A stretch of DNA of 64,000 bases. It comes from Natronosalvus halobius (GTDB lineage: Archaea > Halobacteriota > Halobacteria > Halobacteriales > Natrialbaceae). The notes under the pieces are model-generated. The model was not told where the DNA came from and did no database searches. It saw nothing but the letters and a program-made list of their open reading frames with translations. The stretch is from assembly GCF_024138145.1 (NCBI RefSeq), contig NZ_CP099997.1:1488001-1552000 (forward strand). The letters are read 5' to 3'. The position numbers were made by a program, and so were the translations under genes. Shown one piece after another: positions 41,127 to 50,685 of the stretch (the first letter of the stretch is position 1; each line of letters starts with the position of its first letter).

Positions 41127-42314
41127 ATGACGACTCTCGAGTCACCTGGCCCGACTGTCGGCGTCGTCGGCGGCGGGCAACTCGGCCGGATGCTCGCCGA
41201 GGCCGCCTCGCCGCTCGGCGTCGACGTGCTCGTCCTGGATCCGACGCCCGACTGCCCGGCCGCGGGCGTCAGCCGCGACCAGCTCGTGGGGGACTTCGAC
41301 GACGAGGCCGGAATCCGCGACCTCGCCGAGCGATCGGACGTCCTCACTTTCGAGATCGAACTCGCCGACCAGGACGCCCTCGAGCGCGTCCGCGAAGAGA
41401 CCGGCGTCCCCGTTCACCCCGATCCGGCGACGCTGCGGACGATTCACGACAAACTGATTCAGAAGCGCGAACTCGAGGCCGCCGGAGTACCGGTGCCGCC
41501 GTTTCGGGCGGTCGAGGACGTTGCCGACGTTCGGGCGGCCATCGACGACTACGGCGCCCCGGTGATGCTCAAGGCCCGAACCGGCGGGTACGACGGGCGC
41601 GGCAACGTCCCCGTCGAGTCGAAAGCCGACGCCGACGCGGCGCTCGAGTCCGTCGCCGGTCCGGCGATGGTCGAGTCCTTCGTCGACTTCGAGCGCGAGA
41701 TTTCGGTCATCGCGGCCAAGGGCTACGGCGAGACGGCAACGTTCCCCGTCGGGGAGAACGTCCACGAGGACGAGATCCTGCGGGAGACCGTCGTTCCCGC
41801 CCGCTCGAGCGACGCCGTGCTCGAACGCGCCCGCGAGGTCGCCGAAGACGTACTCGAGGTGATGGAGGGACGGGGCATCTACGGGATCGAGTTGTTCGAA
41901 ACGCGGTCGGGCGAGGTTCTACTCAACGAAATCGCCCCGCGTCCGCACAACTCGGGCCACTGGACCATCGAGGGCGCCCGTACCTCGCAGTTCGAACAGC
42001 ACGTTCGGGCGGTGCTGGGCTGGCCCCTCGGTTCGACCGCCCTTCGGGCACCGACGGTCTCGACGAACCTGCTCGCCGACGTCGAGGAGCCGCAACCGGC
42101 CGCCCTCGCCAACGTCGAGCGAATCCTCGAGTCACCCGCTGCAAGCCTCCACTGGTACGGCAAGCGGGAGGCTCGCTCGCTGCGCAAGATGGGCCACGTC
42201 ACGGTGACCGCCGACGGCGACGAGACGCGCAGAGACGAGACAGACGAGACGCGCGAGGACCTGCTCGAGCGCGCCCGCGGGCTTCGAGACGCAGTGACGT
42301 TCGAAAGTCAGTGA
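41127..42314 (+). CDS. purK: N5-carboxyaminoimidazole ribonucleotide synthase
   Basis: The 395-residue protein has the PurK N-terminus VGVVGGGQLGRMLAEAASPLGVDVLVLDP, followed by ATP-grasp features (HDKLIQKRELEAAGVPVPPFRAV, ARTGGYDGRGN, FVDFEREISVIAAKG, YGIELFETRSGEVLLNEIAPRPHNSGHW). It carboxylates AIR to N5-CAIR with ATP and bicarbonate in purine synthesis. PurE follows 36 bases downstream, and the two form a purKE operon from one leaderless promoter. A short acidic insert (about 365-380) near the C-terminus is a haloarchaeal addition. Confidence 0.95.
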   Translation: MTTLESPGPTVGVVGGGQLGRMLAEAASPLGVDVLVLDPTPDCPAAGVSRDQLVGDFDDEAGIRDLAERSDVLTFEIELADQDALERVREETGVPVHPDPATLRTIHDKLIQKRELEAAGVPVPPFRAVEDVADVRAAIDDYGAPVMLKARTGGYDGRGNVPVESKADADAALESVAGPAMVESFVDFEREISVIAAKGYGETATFPVGENVHEDEILRETVVPARSSDAVLERAREVAEDVLEVMEGRGIYGIELFETRSGEVLLNEIAPRPHNSGHWTIEGARTSQFEQHVRAVLGWPLGSTALRAPTVSTNLLADVEEPQPAALANVERILESPAASLHWYGKREARSLRKMGHVTVTADGDETRRDETDETREDLLERARGLRDAVTFESQ

Positions 42315-42350
42315 ACGCCTAACAGGAACTGGAACAGATATACCACACAG

Positions 42351-42983
42351 ATGGCAGACACCGTATCCGACCTCATCGACCGACTGCACCGCGAAGCCGA
42401 CCAGGACCGACCGACCGCGGAAACCCCCGACGTGGGCATCGTCATGGGCAGCGACTCCGACCTCGAGGTCATGCTGACCGGCGGCCGGCGACCGGGAGCC
42501 TACGACGCCCTCATCGGCGAACTCGGGTTCGGCGAACAGACCGACTACGAGAACCCGCCCGACGAGCGCTTCACCTTCGAGACCTACGTCACCTCCGCCC
42601 ACCGTACGCCCGACCTGATGGCGGCCTACGCCGAGACGGCCGAGGACCGGGGTCTCGAGGTGCTCATCGCCGGCGCGGGCGGGAAATCGGCGGACCTGCC
42701 GAACATGACGGCCTCCATCGCCTATCCCCTGCCCGTCATCGGCGTCCCCGTCCAGGAGAAGTCCGTCGACAGCGTGATCGGGATGCCGACGGGCGCCCCG
42801 CTCACGGCCGTCGACGCCGGAAAGTCGTTCAACGCGGCGCTGTCGGCCGCCCAGATCCTCGCCCGCCAGCACGACGAGATTCGCGAGCGGCTGGTGGCCT
42901 ACCACGAGAACCTGCAGCTCGAGGTCGGTGCCGTCTCGAAGCGGCTCCACGACGGCGGCGTGACGGCCTATCGGGAGGAGTAG
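42351..42983 (+). CDS. purE: N5-carboxyaminoimidazole ribonucleotide mutase
   Basis: The 210-residue protein has PurE hallmarks GIVMGSDSDLEVM, TSAHRTPDLM and IAGAGGKSADLPNMTASIAYPLPVIGVPVQ, with the tail FNAALSAAQILARQHDEIRERL. It converts N5-CAIR to CAIR. Compared with bacterial PurE (about 165 residues) it has an N-terminal extension (residues 1-25) and an insert between the SDSD and SAHR motifs (TGGRRPGAYDALIGELGFG), both typical of haloarchaea. It is paired with purK. Confidence 0.94.
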   Translation: MADTVSDLIDRLHREADQDRPTAETPDVGIVMGSDSDLEVMLTGGRRPGAYDALIGELGFGEQTDYENPPDERFTFETYVTSAHRTPDLMAAYAETAEDRGLEVLIAGAGGKSADLPNMTASIAYPLPVIGVPVQEKSVDSVIGMPTGAPLTAVDAGKSFNAALSAAQILARQHDEIRERLVAYHENLQLEVGAVSKRLHDGGVTAYREE

Positions 42984-42987
42984 ACGA

Positions 42988-43077
42988 CGACCGTCGCGTG
43001 GCCGCTAATCGAACCGGATTGAAGGAGCGCGTCGACAACCGTTGCGTGGCCATCCGTCGAACCGAATCGAGGGCGCG
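42988..43077. repeat. Two imperfect ~42-bp direct repeats between purE and nuoA
   Basis: A segment starting CGACCGTCGCGTGGCC (42988) recurs in altered form starting CAACCGTTGCGTGGCC (43036), with matching CGAACC-G-ATT/CGAACCGAATC cores about 20 bases further on. The 280-base gap has no other gene-like feature before the nuo promoter. Confidence 0.6.
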
Positions 43078-43224
43078 CCTCGAGCGACGGCACACCGGCC
43101 GCATTCCGCCATTTTTTCGCGCTTCGATGGCGACGACCGTTCGGGACGTCTGACTCTCACCCGACCGATCCGTTCGCAGGGGGCTCCAGCGGGGCGAAAT
43201 CGGGCGAAAAACAAAGAATCAACC

Positions 43225-43232
43225 CTTATATG
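43225..43232 (+). promoter_or_regulatory. Promoter of the nuo operon
   Basis: CTTATATG lies about 35 bases before the nuoA ATG at 43264, predicting a transcript start near 43255 with a very short leader containing GGAG. No other strong promoter is seen within the operon, whose genes overlap or abut. Confidence 0.55.
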
Positions 43233-43263
43233 GGTGCGTTTCCAACCCCCGAACGTTACGGAG

Positions 43264-43677
43264 ATGAACGATTGGATAGCCATCGGGGCGCTGGCGCTCG
43301 TGGGGCTACTGATTCCGCTCAGCATGATGGCGGTATCGTACCTCTTGCGGCCAACCGTCCCCGAGACGAGCAAACGTGCCACCTACGAGAGTGGCGAGGT
43401 GCCGACCGGCGGGACGCGCATTCGGTTCAACATCCAGTACTACATGGTTGCGATGCTTTTCCTCGTTTTCGACATCGAGACCGTCCTGTTGTTCCCCTGG
43501 GTGGTCACCTACACCGATGCGCTCGGAGCCGAGGAGTACGGACTCGTGGCCACACTGGGTCCGATGTTGCTCTTCGTCGCCATCCTCGTCGTCGGACTCG
43601 CGTGGGCCTGGCGCAACGGTGCCGTACAGTGGGCGAAATCGCCCCAGCAGGTCGAATCCGAGGTCGATCGACCATGA
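43264..43677 (+). CDS. nuoA: Complex I subunit A (membrane)
   Basis: The 137-residue protein has three membrane segments (about 5-25, 60-82, 92-113) and the NuoA signature ATYESGEVPTGGTRIRFNIQYYMVAMLFLVFDIETVLLFPW (acidic residues near the FDIE motif). It opens the operon nuoABCDHIJ1J2KLMN and its stop overlaps the nuoB ATG. In the complex, A sits beside the quinone channel and hydrophilic arm. The start at 43264 follows GGAG directly. Confidence 0.95.
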   Translation: MNDWIAIGALALVGLLIPLSMMAVSYLLRPTVPETSKRATYESGEVPTGGTRIRFNIQYYMVAMLFLVFDIETVLLFPWVVTYTDALGAEEYGLVATLGPMLLFVAILVVGLAWAWRNGAVQWAKSPQQVESEVDRP

Positions 43678-44378
43678 GTAACCAACCAACCCAACAAATC
43701 TACGAGAGTACCGCTCCCTCGACGGCGGACCGCGACGCCCGCATGGGCGCAGGCGTCGACGCCAGGATGAACTCGAAGCTTCGGGAGGCCTTCGGGGCAT
43801 CACCGTTCATCCTCACCAAGTTCGACCAGTTCATGAACTGGGTTCGAGGGTCGTCGATGTTCATGCTGCAGTTCGGAATTGCCTGCTGCAGCATCGAGAT
43901 GATTCACACGTACGCGATCAAACACGACCTCGACCGATTTGGGGCCGGCGTCCCCCGCGCCTCGCCGCGACAGGCCGACGTCATGATCGTCCCCGGAACC
44001 ATCGTCTCGAAGTTCGGGCCGCGCATGAAGCGCGTCTACGACCAGATGCCAGAACCCAAGTTCGTCGTCGGCATGGGCTCGTGTACGATCTCCGGCGGCC
44101 CGTTCCAGGAAGGGTACAACGTCGTAAAGGGTGCCGAGGAGATCATCCCGGTCGACATCCACGTTCCAGGCTGCCCACCGCGCCCGGAGGCGCTCATCTA
44201 CGGCGTCGCCAAGCTTCAGGAGCGCATCGCCAACGGCGAGTCCTCGCCGGTCGTCGTCAAACCCTACGAACTCGAGGAGTTCGGCGACCTGCCGCGGGAC
44301 GAACTCGTCGAGAAACTGGCCGCCGAGATCGACGAGGAGGACCTCGTCATGCGGTACAACTGGGGTGACTCGCCATGA
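43674..44378 (+). CDS. nuoB: Complex I subunit B (N2 iron-sulfur cluster)
   Basis: The 234-residue protein contains all four N2 [4Fe-4S] ligands: Cys71-Cys72 (GIACCSIEM), Cys137 (GSCTISGG) and Cys167 (VPGCPPRP). The N-terminal 35 residues are an acidic extension. NuoB hands electrons to quinone at the interface with NuoCD. It overlaps nuoA by ATGA and nuoCD by four bases (44375-44378). Confidence 0.96.
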   Translation: MSNQPTQQIYESTAPSTADRDARMGAGVDARMNSKLREAFGASPFILTKFDQFMNWVRGSSMFMLQFGIACCSIEMIHTYAIKHDLDRFGAGVPRASPRQADVMIVPGTIVSKFGPRMKRVYDQMPEPKFVVGMGSCTISGGPFQEGYNVVKGAEEIIPVDIHVPGCPPRPEALIYGVAKLQERIANGESSPVVVKPYELEEFGDLPRDELVEKLAAEIDEEDLVMRYNWGDSP

Positions 44379-46030
44379 GCACCGGACTCGAACCCCGAGA
44401 GGGCCTCGAGGTCACCGAGGACGAACTCGAGGCGCTGATCGGAGATCGCGCGCTCACGCGAGACGACCACATGAACGCGCCCGGCTTCGTTATTCGACCG
44501 GACGCCGTCCAGGACGTGCTCTTCGACCTCCGCGACGAGGCCGGCTTCGACTACCTCTCCTGTGTGACGGCCCAGCAGTACGCGGACCGTTACGAGTCTA
44601 TCTACCACCTCAAGAAGTACGACGACCCGACCCAGGAGGTCAGCGTGGTCGTTCCGACGTCGACTGACGACCCCGTCAGCCAGACGGCCGAACCCGTCTT
44701 CCGGGCGGCCGACTGGGCCGAGCGCGAGAACTTCGACCTCGTCGGCATCGACTACGAGGGCCACCCGGACCCACGACGGATTCTCCTGCCCGAGACCTGG
44801 CAAGGACACCCGCTCTCGAACGACTACAACCAGGAGAAGCCACAGGTCGTGACGCTGTCGGAACACGCCAACCCGCTCCTGCCCGACCACCACGACTCGG
44901 ACACGGACACGATGTTCCTGAACGTCGGGCCCCACCATCCAGCGACCCACGGCGTGTTGCACGTCAAGACCGTCCTGGACGGCGAGACGGTCGTCGACGT
45001 CGACCCCGACATCGGCTACCTCCACCGCTGTGAGGAGCAGATGTGCCAGCAGGGCACCTACCGCCACCAGATCATGCCCTACCCCGACCGCTGGGACTAC
45101 GTCTCGGCCGGCCTGCTCAACGAGTGGGCCTACGCCCGGGCCGTCGAGGACCTCGCGGACATCGAGGTCCCCGAGTACGCCCAGGTCATCCGGACGATGG
45201 GCGCAGAACTGTGCCGGATCGCCGCACACATGCTGGCACTCGGTACCTTCGCGCTGGACGTCTTCGGCGACTTCACCGCCGTCTTCCAGTACGCCTTCCG
45301 CGACCGCGAGGTCGTCCAGGACATCCTCGAAGACCTCACCGGCCAGCGGCTCATGTTCAACTACTTCCGCCTGGGTGGCGTCGCCTGGGACCTGCCCGAA
45401 CCCCGCGAGGAGTTCTTCGAGAAGACGCGGGACTTCCTCGACGACCTTCCTCAGAAGGTCTCGGAGTACGAGGACCTGATCGTCACCAACGAAATCTTCC
45501 AGATCCGCTGTGTCGACACCGGCATCCTGGAGCCAGAAGTTGCGAAGTCCTACGGCGCGACCGGCCCGACCGCTCGTGGCTCCGGGGTCGACATCGACCT
45601 CCGGCGGGACGACCCCTACGGCTACTACGAGAACCTCGAGTGGGACGTTATCACCGAGGACGGGATGGACAACTACTCGCGCGTGCTCGTGCGCATGCAG
45701 GAAGTCGAAGAGAGTGCGAAGATCATCGAGCAGTGTGTCGACTTGCTCGAGGACTGGCCCGAGGACGACCGGGAGATCCAGAGTAACGTCCCCCGGACGC
45801 TCAAGCCCGAGGCGGACACGGAAGTCTATCGCGGCGTCGAGGCGGCGAAGGGTGAACTCGGCATCTACATCCGTTCGGACGGAACGGACAAGCCCGGCCG
45901 CTTCAAGATCCGCAGTCCGTGTTTCCACAACCTCTCGGCGCTGCCCGAGATGACTCGCGGCGAGTACATTCCGGACCTGATCGCCTCGCTCGGGAGCCTC
46001 GACATCGTGCTCGGGGAGGTGGATCGATGA
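44375..46030 (+). CDS. nuoCD: Complex I subunits C and D, fused
   Basis: The 551-residue protein joins NuoC (residues 1-170; [22 protein letters not shown] and [31 protein letters not shown]) to NuoD (about 180-551; [41 protein letters not shown]-like [11 protein letters not shown], and C-terminal [17 protein letters not shown]). NuoD lines the quinone pocket. Fusion of C and D also occurs in E. coli. The adjacent overlaps with nuoB and nuoH place it firmly in the operon. Confidence 0.96.
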   Translation: MSTGLEPREGLEVTEDELEALIGDRALTRDDHMNAPGFVIRPDAVQDVLFDLRDEAGFDYLSCVTAQQYADRYESIYHLKKYDDPTQEVSVVVPTSTDDPVSQTAEPVFRAADWAERENFDLVGIDYEGHPDPRRILLPETWQGHPLSNDYNQEKPQVVTLSEHANPLLPDHHDSDTDTMFLNVGPHHPATHGVLHVKTVLDGETVVDVDPDIGYLHRCEEQMCQQGTYRHQIMPYPDRWDYVSAGLLNEWAYARAVEDLADIEVPEYAQVIRTMGAELCRIAAHMLALGTFALDVFGDFTAVFQYAFRDREVVQDILEDLTGQRLMFNYFRLGGVAWDLPEPREEFFEKTRDFLDDLPQKVSEYEDLIVTNEIFQIRCVDTGILEPEVAKSYGATGPTARGSGVDIDLRRDDPYGYYENLEWDVITEDGMDNYSRVLVRMQEVEESAKIIEQCVDLLEDWPEDDREIQSNVPRTLKPEADTEVYRGVEAAKGELGIYIRSDGTDKPGRFKIRSPCFHNLSALPEMTRGEYIPDLIASLGSLDIVLGEVDR

Positions 46031-47148
46031 CCGCGGCAGGCCTACCGCTCCAGAGCGATAGCGGCGCCTTGCTGCCCGAACGGCTCGGGGATCTGACCGG
46101 ACTCAACAACCTCGGATTCGGCGGCGAGTTGATCGCGACGTTACTCGCGGCGGCCCTCGTCGGCACGTTGATGCTGACGATGACGGCCTTTGCAGGCCCA
46201 TGGGCGAAACGAAAGATTACGGCCGCGTTCACCGACCGGATCGCAGTCAACCGAATCGGTCCGTTCGGCCTGTTGATCATCGTCGCCGACGCCGTTCGCC
46301 TGCTCTCGAAGGAACTCATCGTCCCCGAGAACGCCGACCGCCCGGCGTACGACCTCGCGCCGATCGTCATCGCCGGGTCCGCACTGCTCGGATTCGCCGT
46401 CATCCCGATGGGATCGGGCATTCACCTCGCGGACCCCGAGGTCGGGCTAGCGTACGTCTTCGCCGTCGCCGGCATCGCCAGCGTCGGCCTCGTGATGGCT
46501 GGCTACGCCTCCGCGAACAAGTACTCGATGCTCGGCGGTCTGCGCGCGGTCGCACAGAACGTGGCCTACGAGATTCCGCTCGTCGTCACGGGGATGTCCG
46601 TCGTCATCTTCGCCGGCACCCTGCAAATGAGCGAGATCGTGGCCGCACAGGCCGAGACGCTGGTCAGCCTCGGCGGCCTCGACATTCCGATGTGGTATGC
46701 GTTCGTCAACCCGTTCGCGTTCGTCCTCTTCGTCGCGGCGAACGTGGCGGAGGTCGGGCGTAACCCGTTCGACACGCCCGAAGCGCCGACCGAGATCGTC
46801 GCTGGCTACCAGACCGAGTACTCGAGCGTCTACTTCGTCCTGATCTACCTCGGGGAGTTCATCCACATCTTCCTGGGCGGGGCGATCATCGCGACGATCT
46901 TCCTCGGTGGCCCGGCCGGTCCGGTGCTACCGGGCATCGTCTGGTTCACCATCAAGATCTGGGGCGTCTTCCTGTTCACCCAGTGGCTCCGCTCGGCGCT
47001 TCCGCGCGTCAGAATCGATCAGCTCATCGAGATCGGCTGGAAGGGGATGCTCGTGCTCGCCTTCGCCAACCTGGTGTTCACGGCGATCATCGTGGGTCTC
47101 CTCGAGACCGATCTCGCCTTCGCGATGGTTACGGTGATCTTCCCATGA
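46027..47148 (+). CDS. nuoH: Complex I subunit H (membrane, quinone channel)
   Basis: The 373-residue protein has about eight membrane segments and NuoH landmarks: [46 protein letters not shown], and [27 protein letters not shown]. These acidic loops meet NuoD at the quinone site. ATG at 46027 overlaps nuoCD (ATGA), and the stop overlaps nuoI. Confidence 0.96.
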   Translation: MTAAGLPLQSDSGALLPERLGDLTGLNNLGFGGELIATLLAAALVGTLMLTMTAFAGPWAKRKITAAFTDRIAVNRIGPFGLLIIVADAVRLLSKELIVPENADRPAYDLAPIVIAGSALLGFAVIPMGSGIHLADPEVGLAYVFAVAGIASVGLVMAGYASANKYSMLGGLRAVAQNVAYEIPLVVTGMSVVIFAGTLQMSEIVAAQAETLVSLGGLDIPMWYAFVNPFAFVLFVAANVAEVGRNPFDTPEAPTEIVAGYQTEYSSVYFVLIYLGEFIHIFLGGAIIATIFLGGPAGPVLPGIVWFTIKIWGVFLFTQWLRSALPRVRIDQLIEIGWKGMLVLAFANLVFTAIIVGLLETDLAFAMVTVIFP

Positions 47149-47606
47149 TCGGACTCCTCAAATCCATGGCCACGACGATGAAACACGCACTGGACGGTAA
47201 CACCTTCACCGTGGAGTACCCCGAGACGACGCCGGACGTCTCGCCGCGATTCCGGGGCGTCCACAAGTTCAGCCAGGAGCGCTGCATCTGGTGTCGCCAG
47301 TGTGAGAACGTTTGCCCGAACGACACGATCCAGATCGTCACGGACGCCCAGCGAAACGGCGAGCAGTACAACCTCCACATCGGCCAGTGCGTCTACTGCC
47401 GACTCTGTGAGGAGGTCTGTCCCGTCGACGCCATCTTGCTCACTCAGAACTTCGAGTTCACGGGCGACACGAAACACGACCTCGTCTACAACAAAGAGCA
47501 ATTGAAGGCCGTCCCGTGGTACAAGGACATCGATCCGCTCGAGTCCAGGGAACCCGACCGCGGCGGCTGGATCGGCGAGGGCGAAGGAGAGGTCGACTAC
47601 CAGTAA
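47145..47606 (+). CDS. nuoI: Complex I subunit I (two 4Fe-4S clusters)
   Basis: The 153-residue protein has two C-x2-C-x2-C-x3-C sets: Cys47-50-53-57 (CIWCRQCENVCP) and Cys82-85-88-92 (CVYCRLCEEVCP), binding N6a and N6b. The ends are soluble. It passes electrons to NuoB. Its natural electron donor here is uncertain because nuoEFG are absent. The ATG overlaps nuoH; nuoJ1 follows after 53 bases, the largest internal gap in the operon. Confidence 0.95.
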   Translation: MIGLLKSMATTMKHALDGNTFTVEYPETTPDVSPRFRGVHKFSQERCIWCRQCENVCPNDTIQIVTDAQRNGEQYNLHIGQCVYCRLCEEVCPVDAILLTQNFEFTGDTKHDLVYNKEQLKAVPWYKDIDPLESREPDRGGWIGEGEGEVDYQ

Positions 47607-47659
47607 GAGATCAGCCCATCTCGAAATCTACAAAGGGCACACAACACCAGACAACACCA

Positions 47660-47938
47660 ATGACATACGAGCTGATCGCGTTCGCGCTGTTCGCGTTCGT
47701 CACGCTGGGCAGTGCGGTCGGCGTCGTGCTCTTGCAGGATCCGTGGCATTCGGCGCTCCTGCTGGGCGTGTCGCTGACGAGCGTCGCGGTCTACTACGTG
47801 ATGTTGGCGGCGGAGTTCGTCGCCATGATGCAGATTCTCGTCTACGTGGGCGGGGTTCTCATCCTCATCACGTTCGCCGTGATGCTCACGCAGGCGGAGA
47901 AGGAAACGGAACCGGACGAGGAGGTGCCGCGGGCATGA
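47660..47938 (+). CDS. nuoJ1: Complex I subunit J, N-terminal part
   Basis: The 92-residue protein has three membrane segments and the NuoJ N-terminal signature LQDPWHSALLLGVSLTSVAVYYVMLAAEFVAMMQILVYVGGVLILITFAVML. In bacteria NuoJ is one protein of about 180 residues; here its C-terminal half is a separate gene (nuoJ2), overlapping by four bases. The start at 47660 follows the CACCA stretch, with no strong Shine-Dalgarno. Confidence 0.93.
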   Translation: MTYELIAFALFAFVTLGSAVGVVLLQDPWHSALLLGVSLTSVAVYYVMLAAEFVAMMQILVYVGGVLILITFAVMLTQAEKETEPDEEVPRA

Positions 47939-48342
47939 CGACAGGCCCAAAGCTCCGACTCGGAACGAATCTGGTACCCGGCGTGCTCGCCGTGGTACTC
48001 TTCGCGATGATGGCGCTGATCACGTGGAACGCCGGCCTCGGCAACATGGTCGGTTTCCCCGACGGCGTGTCGATCACCGCCGAGATCGGCTACGCGATGT
48101 TCGATTACACGGCGTTGCAGTCCGGCGAGCTAGGAATGGGCAACACCGAACCCTTCCTCTTTTCGTTCCTGTTGATCGCCGTCGTCCTGGACGCCGCCCT
48201 CGACGCCTCGCTCGTGCTCGCAAAGCGCGAGGAGGCCGGCGAACCCGTCACCGCGCTCTCGACGCAGAGTCAGCCTGCCGACTCGAGTGCGGGTACGGGG
48301 ACGAACGCCGAGGCGGCCACCGACGGAGGTGAGGACCGGTGA
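47935..48342 (+). CDS. nuoJ2: Complex I subunit J, C-terminal part
   Basis: The 135-residue protein has two membrane helices (about 13-33 and 70-95) matching the C-terminal half of NuoJ, with NTEPFLFSFLLIAVVLDAALDASLVLAKREE, and a disordered tail (TQSQPADSSAGTGTNAEAATDGGEDR). It is coupled by ATGA to nuoJ1 and by GTGA to nuoK. Splitting of nuoJ is seen in haloarchaeal operons. Confidence 0.88.
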   Translation: MTTGPKLRLGTNLVPGVLAVVLFAMMALITWNAGLGNMVGFPDGVSITAEIGYAMFDYTALQSGELGMGNTEPFLFSFLLIAVVLDAALDASLVLAKREEAGEPVTALSTQSQPADSSAGTGTNAEAATDGGEDR

Positions 48343-48644
48343 CCGTCGCGGTCACGTCCTACGTCTTGCTGGCGATGGCCCTGTTCTGTATCGGGCTGTT
48401 CGGCGTCCTGACGCGTCGCAACGCACTGATGTTCCTGATGTCCGTCGAGTTGATGCTGAACGCGGCCAACGTCAATCTGATCGCGTTCGCGTCCTACCAC
48501 GGCAATCTCACGGGGCAGGTGTTCGCCCTGTTTACGATGGCGCTGGCGGCCGCGGAGGTCGCCGTCGGCCTCGGGATCATCCTGGTGCTGTATCGCAACT
48601 TCCGTGACGTCGACGTCACGGTACCGTCGGCAATGAGGTGGTAA
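48339..48644 (+). CDS. nuoK: Complex I subunit K
   Basis: The 101-residue protein has three membrane helices with the conserved NuoK glutamates (LMFLMSVELMLNAANVNLIAF, ALAAAEVAVGLGIILVLYRN). The start is GTG at 48339, overlapping the nuoJ2 stop. NuoK is part of the proton-coupling E-channel next to NuoL/M/N. Confidence 0.94.
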   Translation: MTVAVTSYVLLAMALFCIGLFGVLTRRNALMFLMSVELMLNAANVNLIAFASYHGNLTGQVFALFTMALAAAEVAVGLGIILVLYRNFRDVDVTVPSAMRW

Positions 48645-48648
48645 TTCT

Positions 48649-50685
48649 ATGGAAACTGCATTCGATCTGGCGCCGGCAATCGTCCTCCTGCCACTCGCGG
48701 CGTTCGTCGTCGCGTTGCTCTTCGGCGACTACATGCCAAAGAAGGGCGCGCTCGCCGGTATCGTGGCGACCGCCGGGTCGCTGATCCTGTCGATTTTCGT
48801 GTTGGCAGGCGTCGCGACCGGCGGCCAGCGACAGGAGACGTACTTCACGTGGGCGGCCGGCGACGCGCTGAGTCAGACCGGGGAAGAGACGATCGAGTTC
48901 ACGTTCGGCATCCTGCTCGACCCGCTGTCGGCACTGATGCTCGTCATCGTGACGCTCATCGCGTTCCTCGTCCACCTGTTCAGCCTCGGCTACATGAACG
49001 CCGAGGGCGAAACGGGGCTCCGACGCTACTACGCCGAACTGGGACTGTTCACGTTCAGCATGCTCGCGTTCGTCGTCGCGGACAATCTGCTGATGGCGTT
49101 CATGTTCTTCGAGTTGGTCGGACTCTGTTCGTACCTGCTCATCGGCTTCTGGTTCCGCACCGAGTCCGCGCCGTCGGCCGCGAAGAAGGCGTTCCTGGTG
49201 ACCCGTTTCGGGGACTACTTCTTCCTCATCGGCGTCGTCGCCATCGGCGCGACCTTCGGCACCCTCGCCTTCCAGGGCGACGGCTCGTTCGTCGCGGCCG
49301 CCGAGGAGGCGATTAGTAACGAGGAAACCCTGTTCGGCTTCGACGCCGAGACCTGGGTGACGATCACCGGCCTGCTCGTCCTGGGCGGGGTCATCGGGAA
49401 GTCCGCACAGTTCCCGCTGCACACCTGGCTCCCGGACGCGATGGAGGGTCCGACCACGGTGTCGGCCCTGATTCACGCCGCGACGATGGTCGCCGCCGGG
49501 GTCTACCTCGTCGCCCGCATGTTCGGCTTCTACGCCCAGTCGACGACGGCGCTCGCGGTCATCGCCTTCACCGGCGGCTTCACCGCACTCTTCGCCGCGA
49601 CGATGGGCGTCGTCAAAGACGACATCAAGCAGGTGCTCGCGTACTCGACCATCAGCCAGTACGGCTACATGATGCTCGGGCTGGGCGTCGGCGGCTACGT
49701 CGCTGGCGTCTTCCACCTGATGAACCACGCCTTCTTCAAGGCGCTCCTGTTCCTCGGCGCCGGGGCCGTCATCGTCCTCATGCATCACGAACAGGACATG
49801 TGGAAGATGGGCGGGCTCAAGGACAGAGCCCCCGTCGTCTACTACACGTTCCTCGCGGGCGCACTCGCGCTCGCGGGCATCGTTCCGTTCTCTGGATTCT
49901 GGTCGAAAGACGAGATTCTCTACGACGCGCTCATCGTCGGCCTCGAACAGCCAGTCTTCCTCGTGGCCTACGCGATGGGGCTGATCGCCGTGTTCTTCAC
50001 CGGCTTCTACACATTCCGGATGGTCTTCCTGACCTTCCACGGTGAGCCCCGGACGGAGACCGCACGCAACCCCCACCCAGTCGGGTTGCCGATCAAGATT
50101 CCGCTCGCGACGCTGGGCGTGCTGGCACTGGTCGCCGGCGCCGCCAACCTCGCGCCGATTTACAAGCTCACCGGCGCCGAGATCACGTTCCTCGAGTTCT
50201 GGCTCGACGGCGAGTACGGTGGGTTCGCCGACCTGACTTACCACGCCTACCACGACGCCGTGGCGTTCGAGGAGGGCTACATCGGCTCCGAGACGATCAC
50301 GCTCTTGCTCGGCGCCGGCCTCTCGCTCGGCCTCGCACTCGCGGGCGCCGGACTCGCGTACATCCTGTACAACGTGCCCGAGCCCGTCCCGCACACCCAG
50401 AACCTGGGCAGCGCGCGAACCGTCCTGCGCAGCAACTACTACCAGGACGAGTACCAGGTCTGGCTCGCCGAGAAGTTCACGCTGCCGGTGGCTCGAGCCG
50501 CCGACCGATTCGACCAGACGGTCATCGACGGCGTCGTCAACGGCGTCTCGAGCGTGAGTCTCTTTAGCGGAAGCCGCGTGAAGCGGTTGCAGACCGGTGT
50601 CGTGACGACCTACGCGGCACTGATCGTCGTCGGGTTCATCGCGTTGCTTGTGGTGCTCGGCGTGCTCGGAGGGTGGTTCGTATGA
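48649..50685 (+). CDS. nuoL: Complex I antiporter-like subunit L
   Basis: The 678-residue protein carries the NuoL/Mrp core: FFELVGLCSYLLIGFWF, GKSAQFPLHTWLPDAMEGPTTVSALIHAATMVAAGVYLV (with the channel Lys and Glu), and FKALLFLGAGAVIVLMHHEQDMWKMGGL. There are about fourteen membrane helices plus a C-terminal lateral-helix region. It pumps ions with the conserved Lys/Glu relay. Its stop overlaps the nuoM start (50682). Confidence 0.96.
   Translation: METAFDLAPAIVLLPLAAFVVALLFGDYMPKKGALAGIVATAGSLILSIFVLAGVATGGQRQETYFTWAAGDALSQTGEETIEFTFGILLDPLSALMLVIVTLIAFLVHLFSLGYMNAEGETGLRRYYAELGLFTFSMLAFVVADNLLMAFMFFELVGLCSYLLIGFWFRTESAPSAAKKAFLVTRFGDYFFLIGVVAIGATFGTLAFQGDGSFVAAAEEAISNEETLFGFDAETWVTITGLLVLGGVIGKSAQFPLHTWLPDAMEGPTTVSALIHAATMVAAGVYLVARMFGFYAQSTTALAVIAFTGGFTALFAATMGVVKDDIKQVLAYSTISQYGYMMLGLGVGGYVAGVFHLMNHAFFKALLFLGAGAVIVLMHHEQDMWKMGGLKDRAPVVYYTFLAGALALAGIVPFSGFWSKDEILYDALIVGLEQPVFLVAYAMGLIAVFFTGFYTFRMVFLTFHGEPRTETARNPHPVGLPIKIPLATLGVLALVAGAANLAPIYKLTGAEITFLEFWLDGEYGGFADLTYHAYHDAVAFEEGYIGSETITLLLGAGLSLGLALAGAGLAYILYNVPEPVPHTQNLGSARTVLRSNYYQDEYQVWLAEKFTLPVARAADRFDQTVIDGVVNGVSSVSLFSGSRVKRLQTGVVTTYAALIVVGFIALLVVLGVLGGWFV

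Noticed and set aside
44264..45928. Long minus-strand ORF opposite nuoCD
   Set aside because: Shadow of the nuo genes; no family signal and unusual composition.
48616..50394. Long minus-strand ORF opposite nuoL
   Set aside because: It contains runs of charged residues produced by reverse reading of the membrane-protein codons; nuoL is certain.
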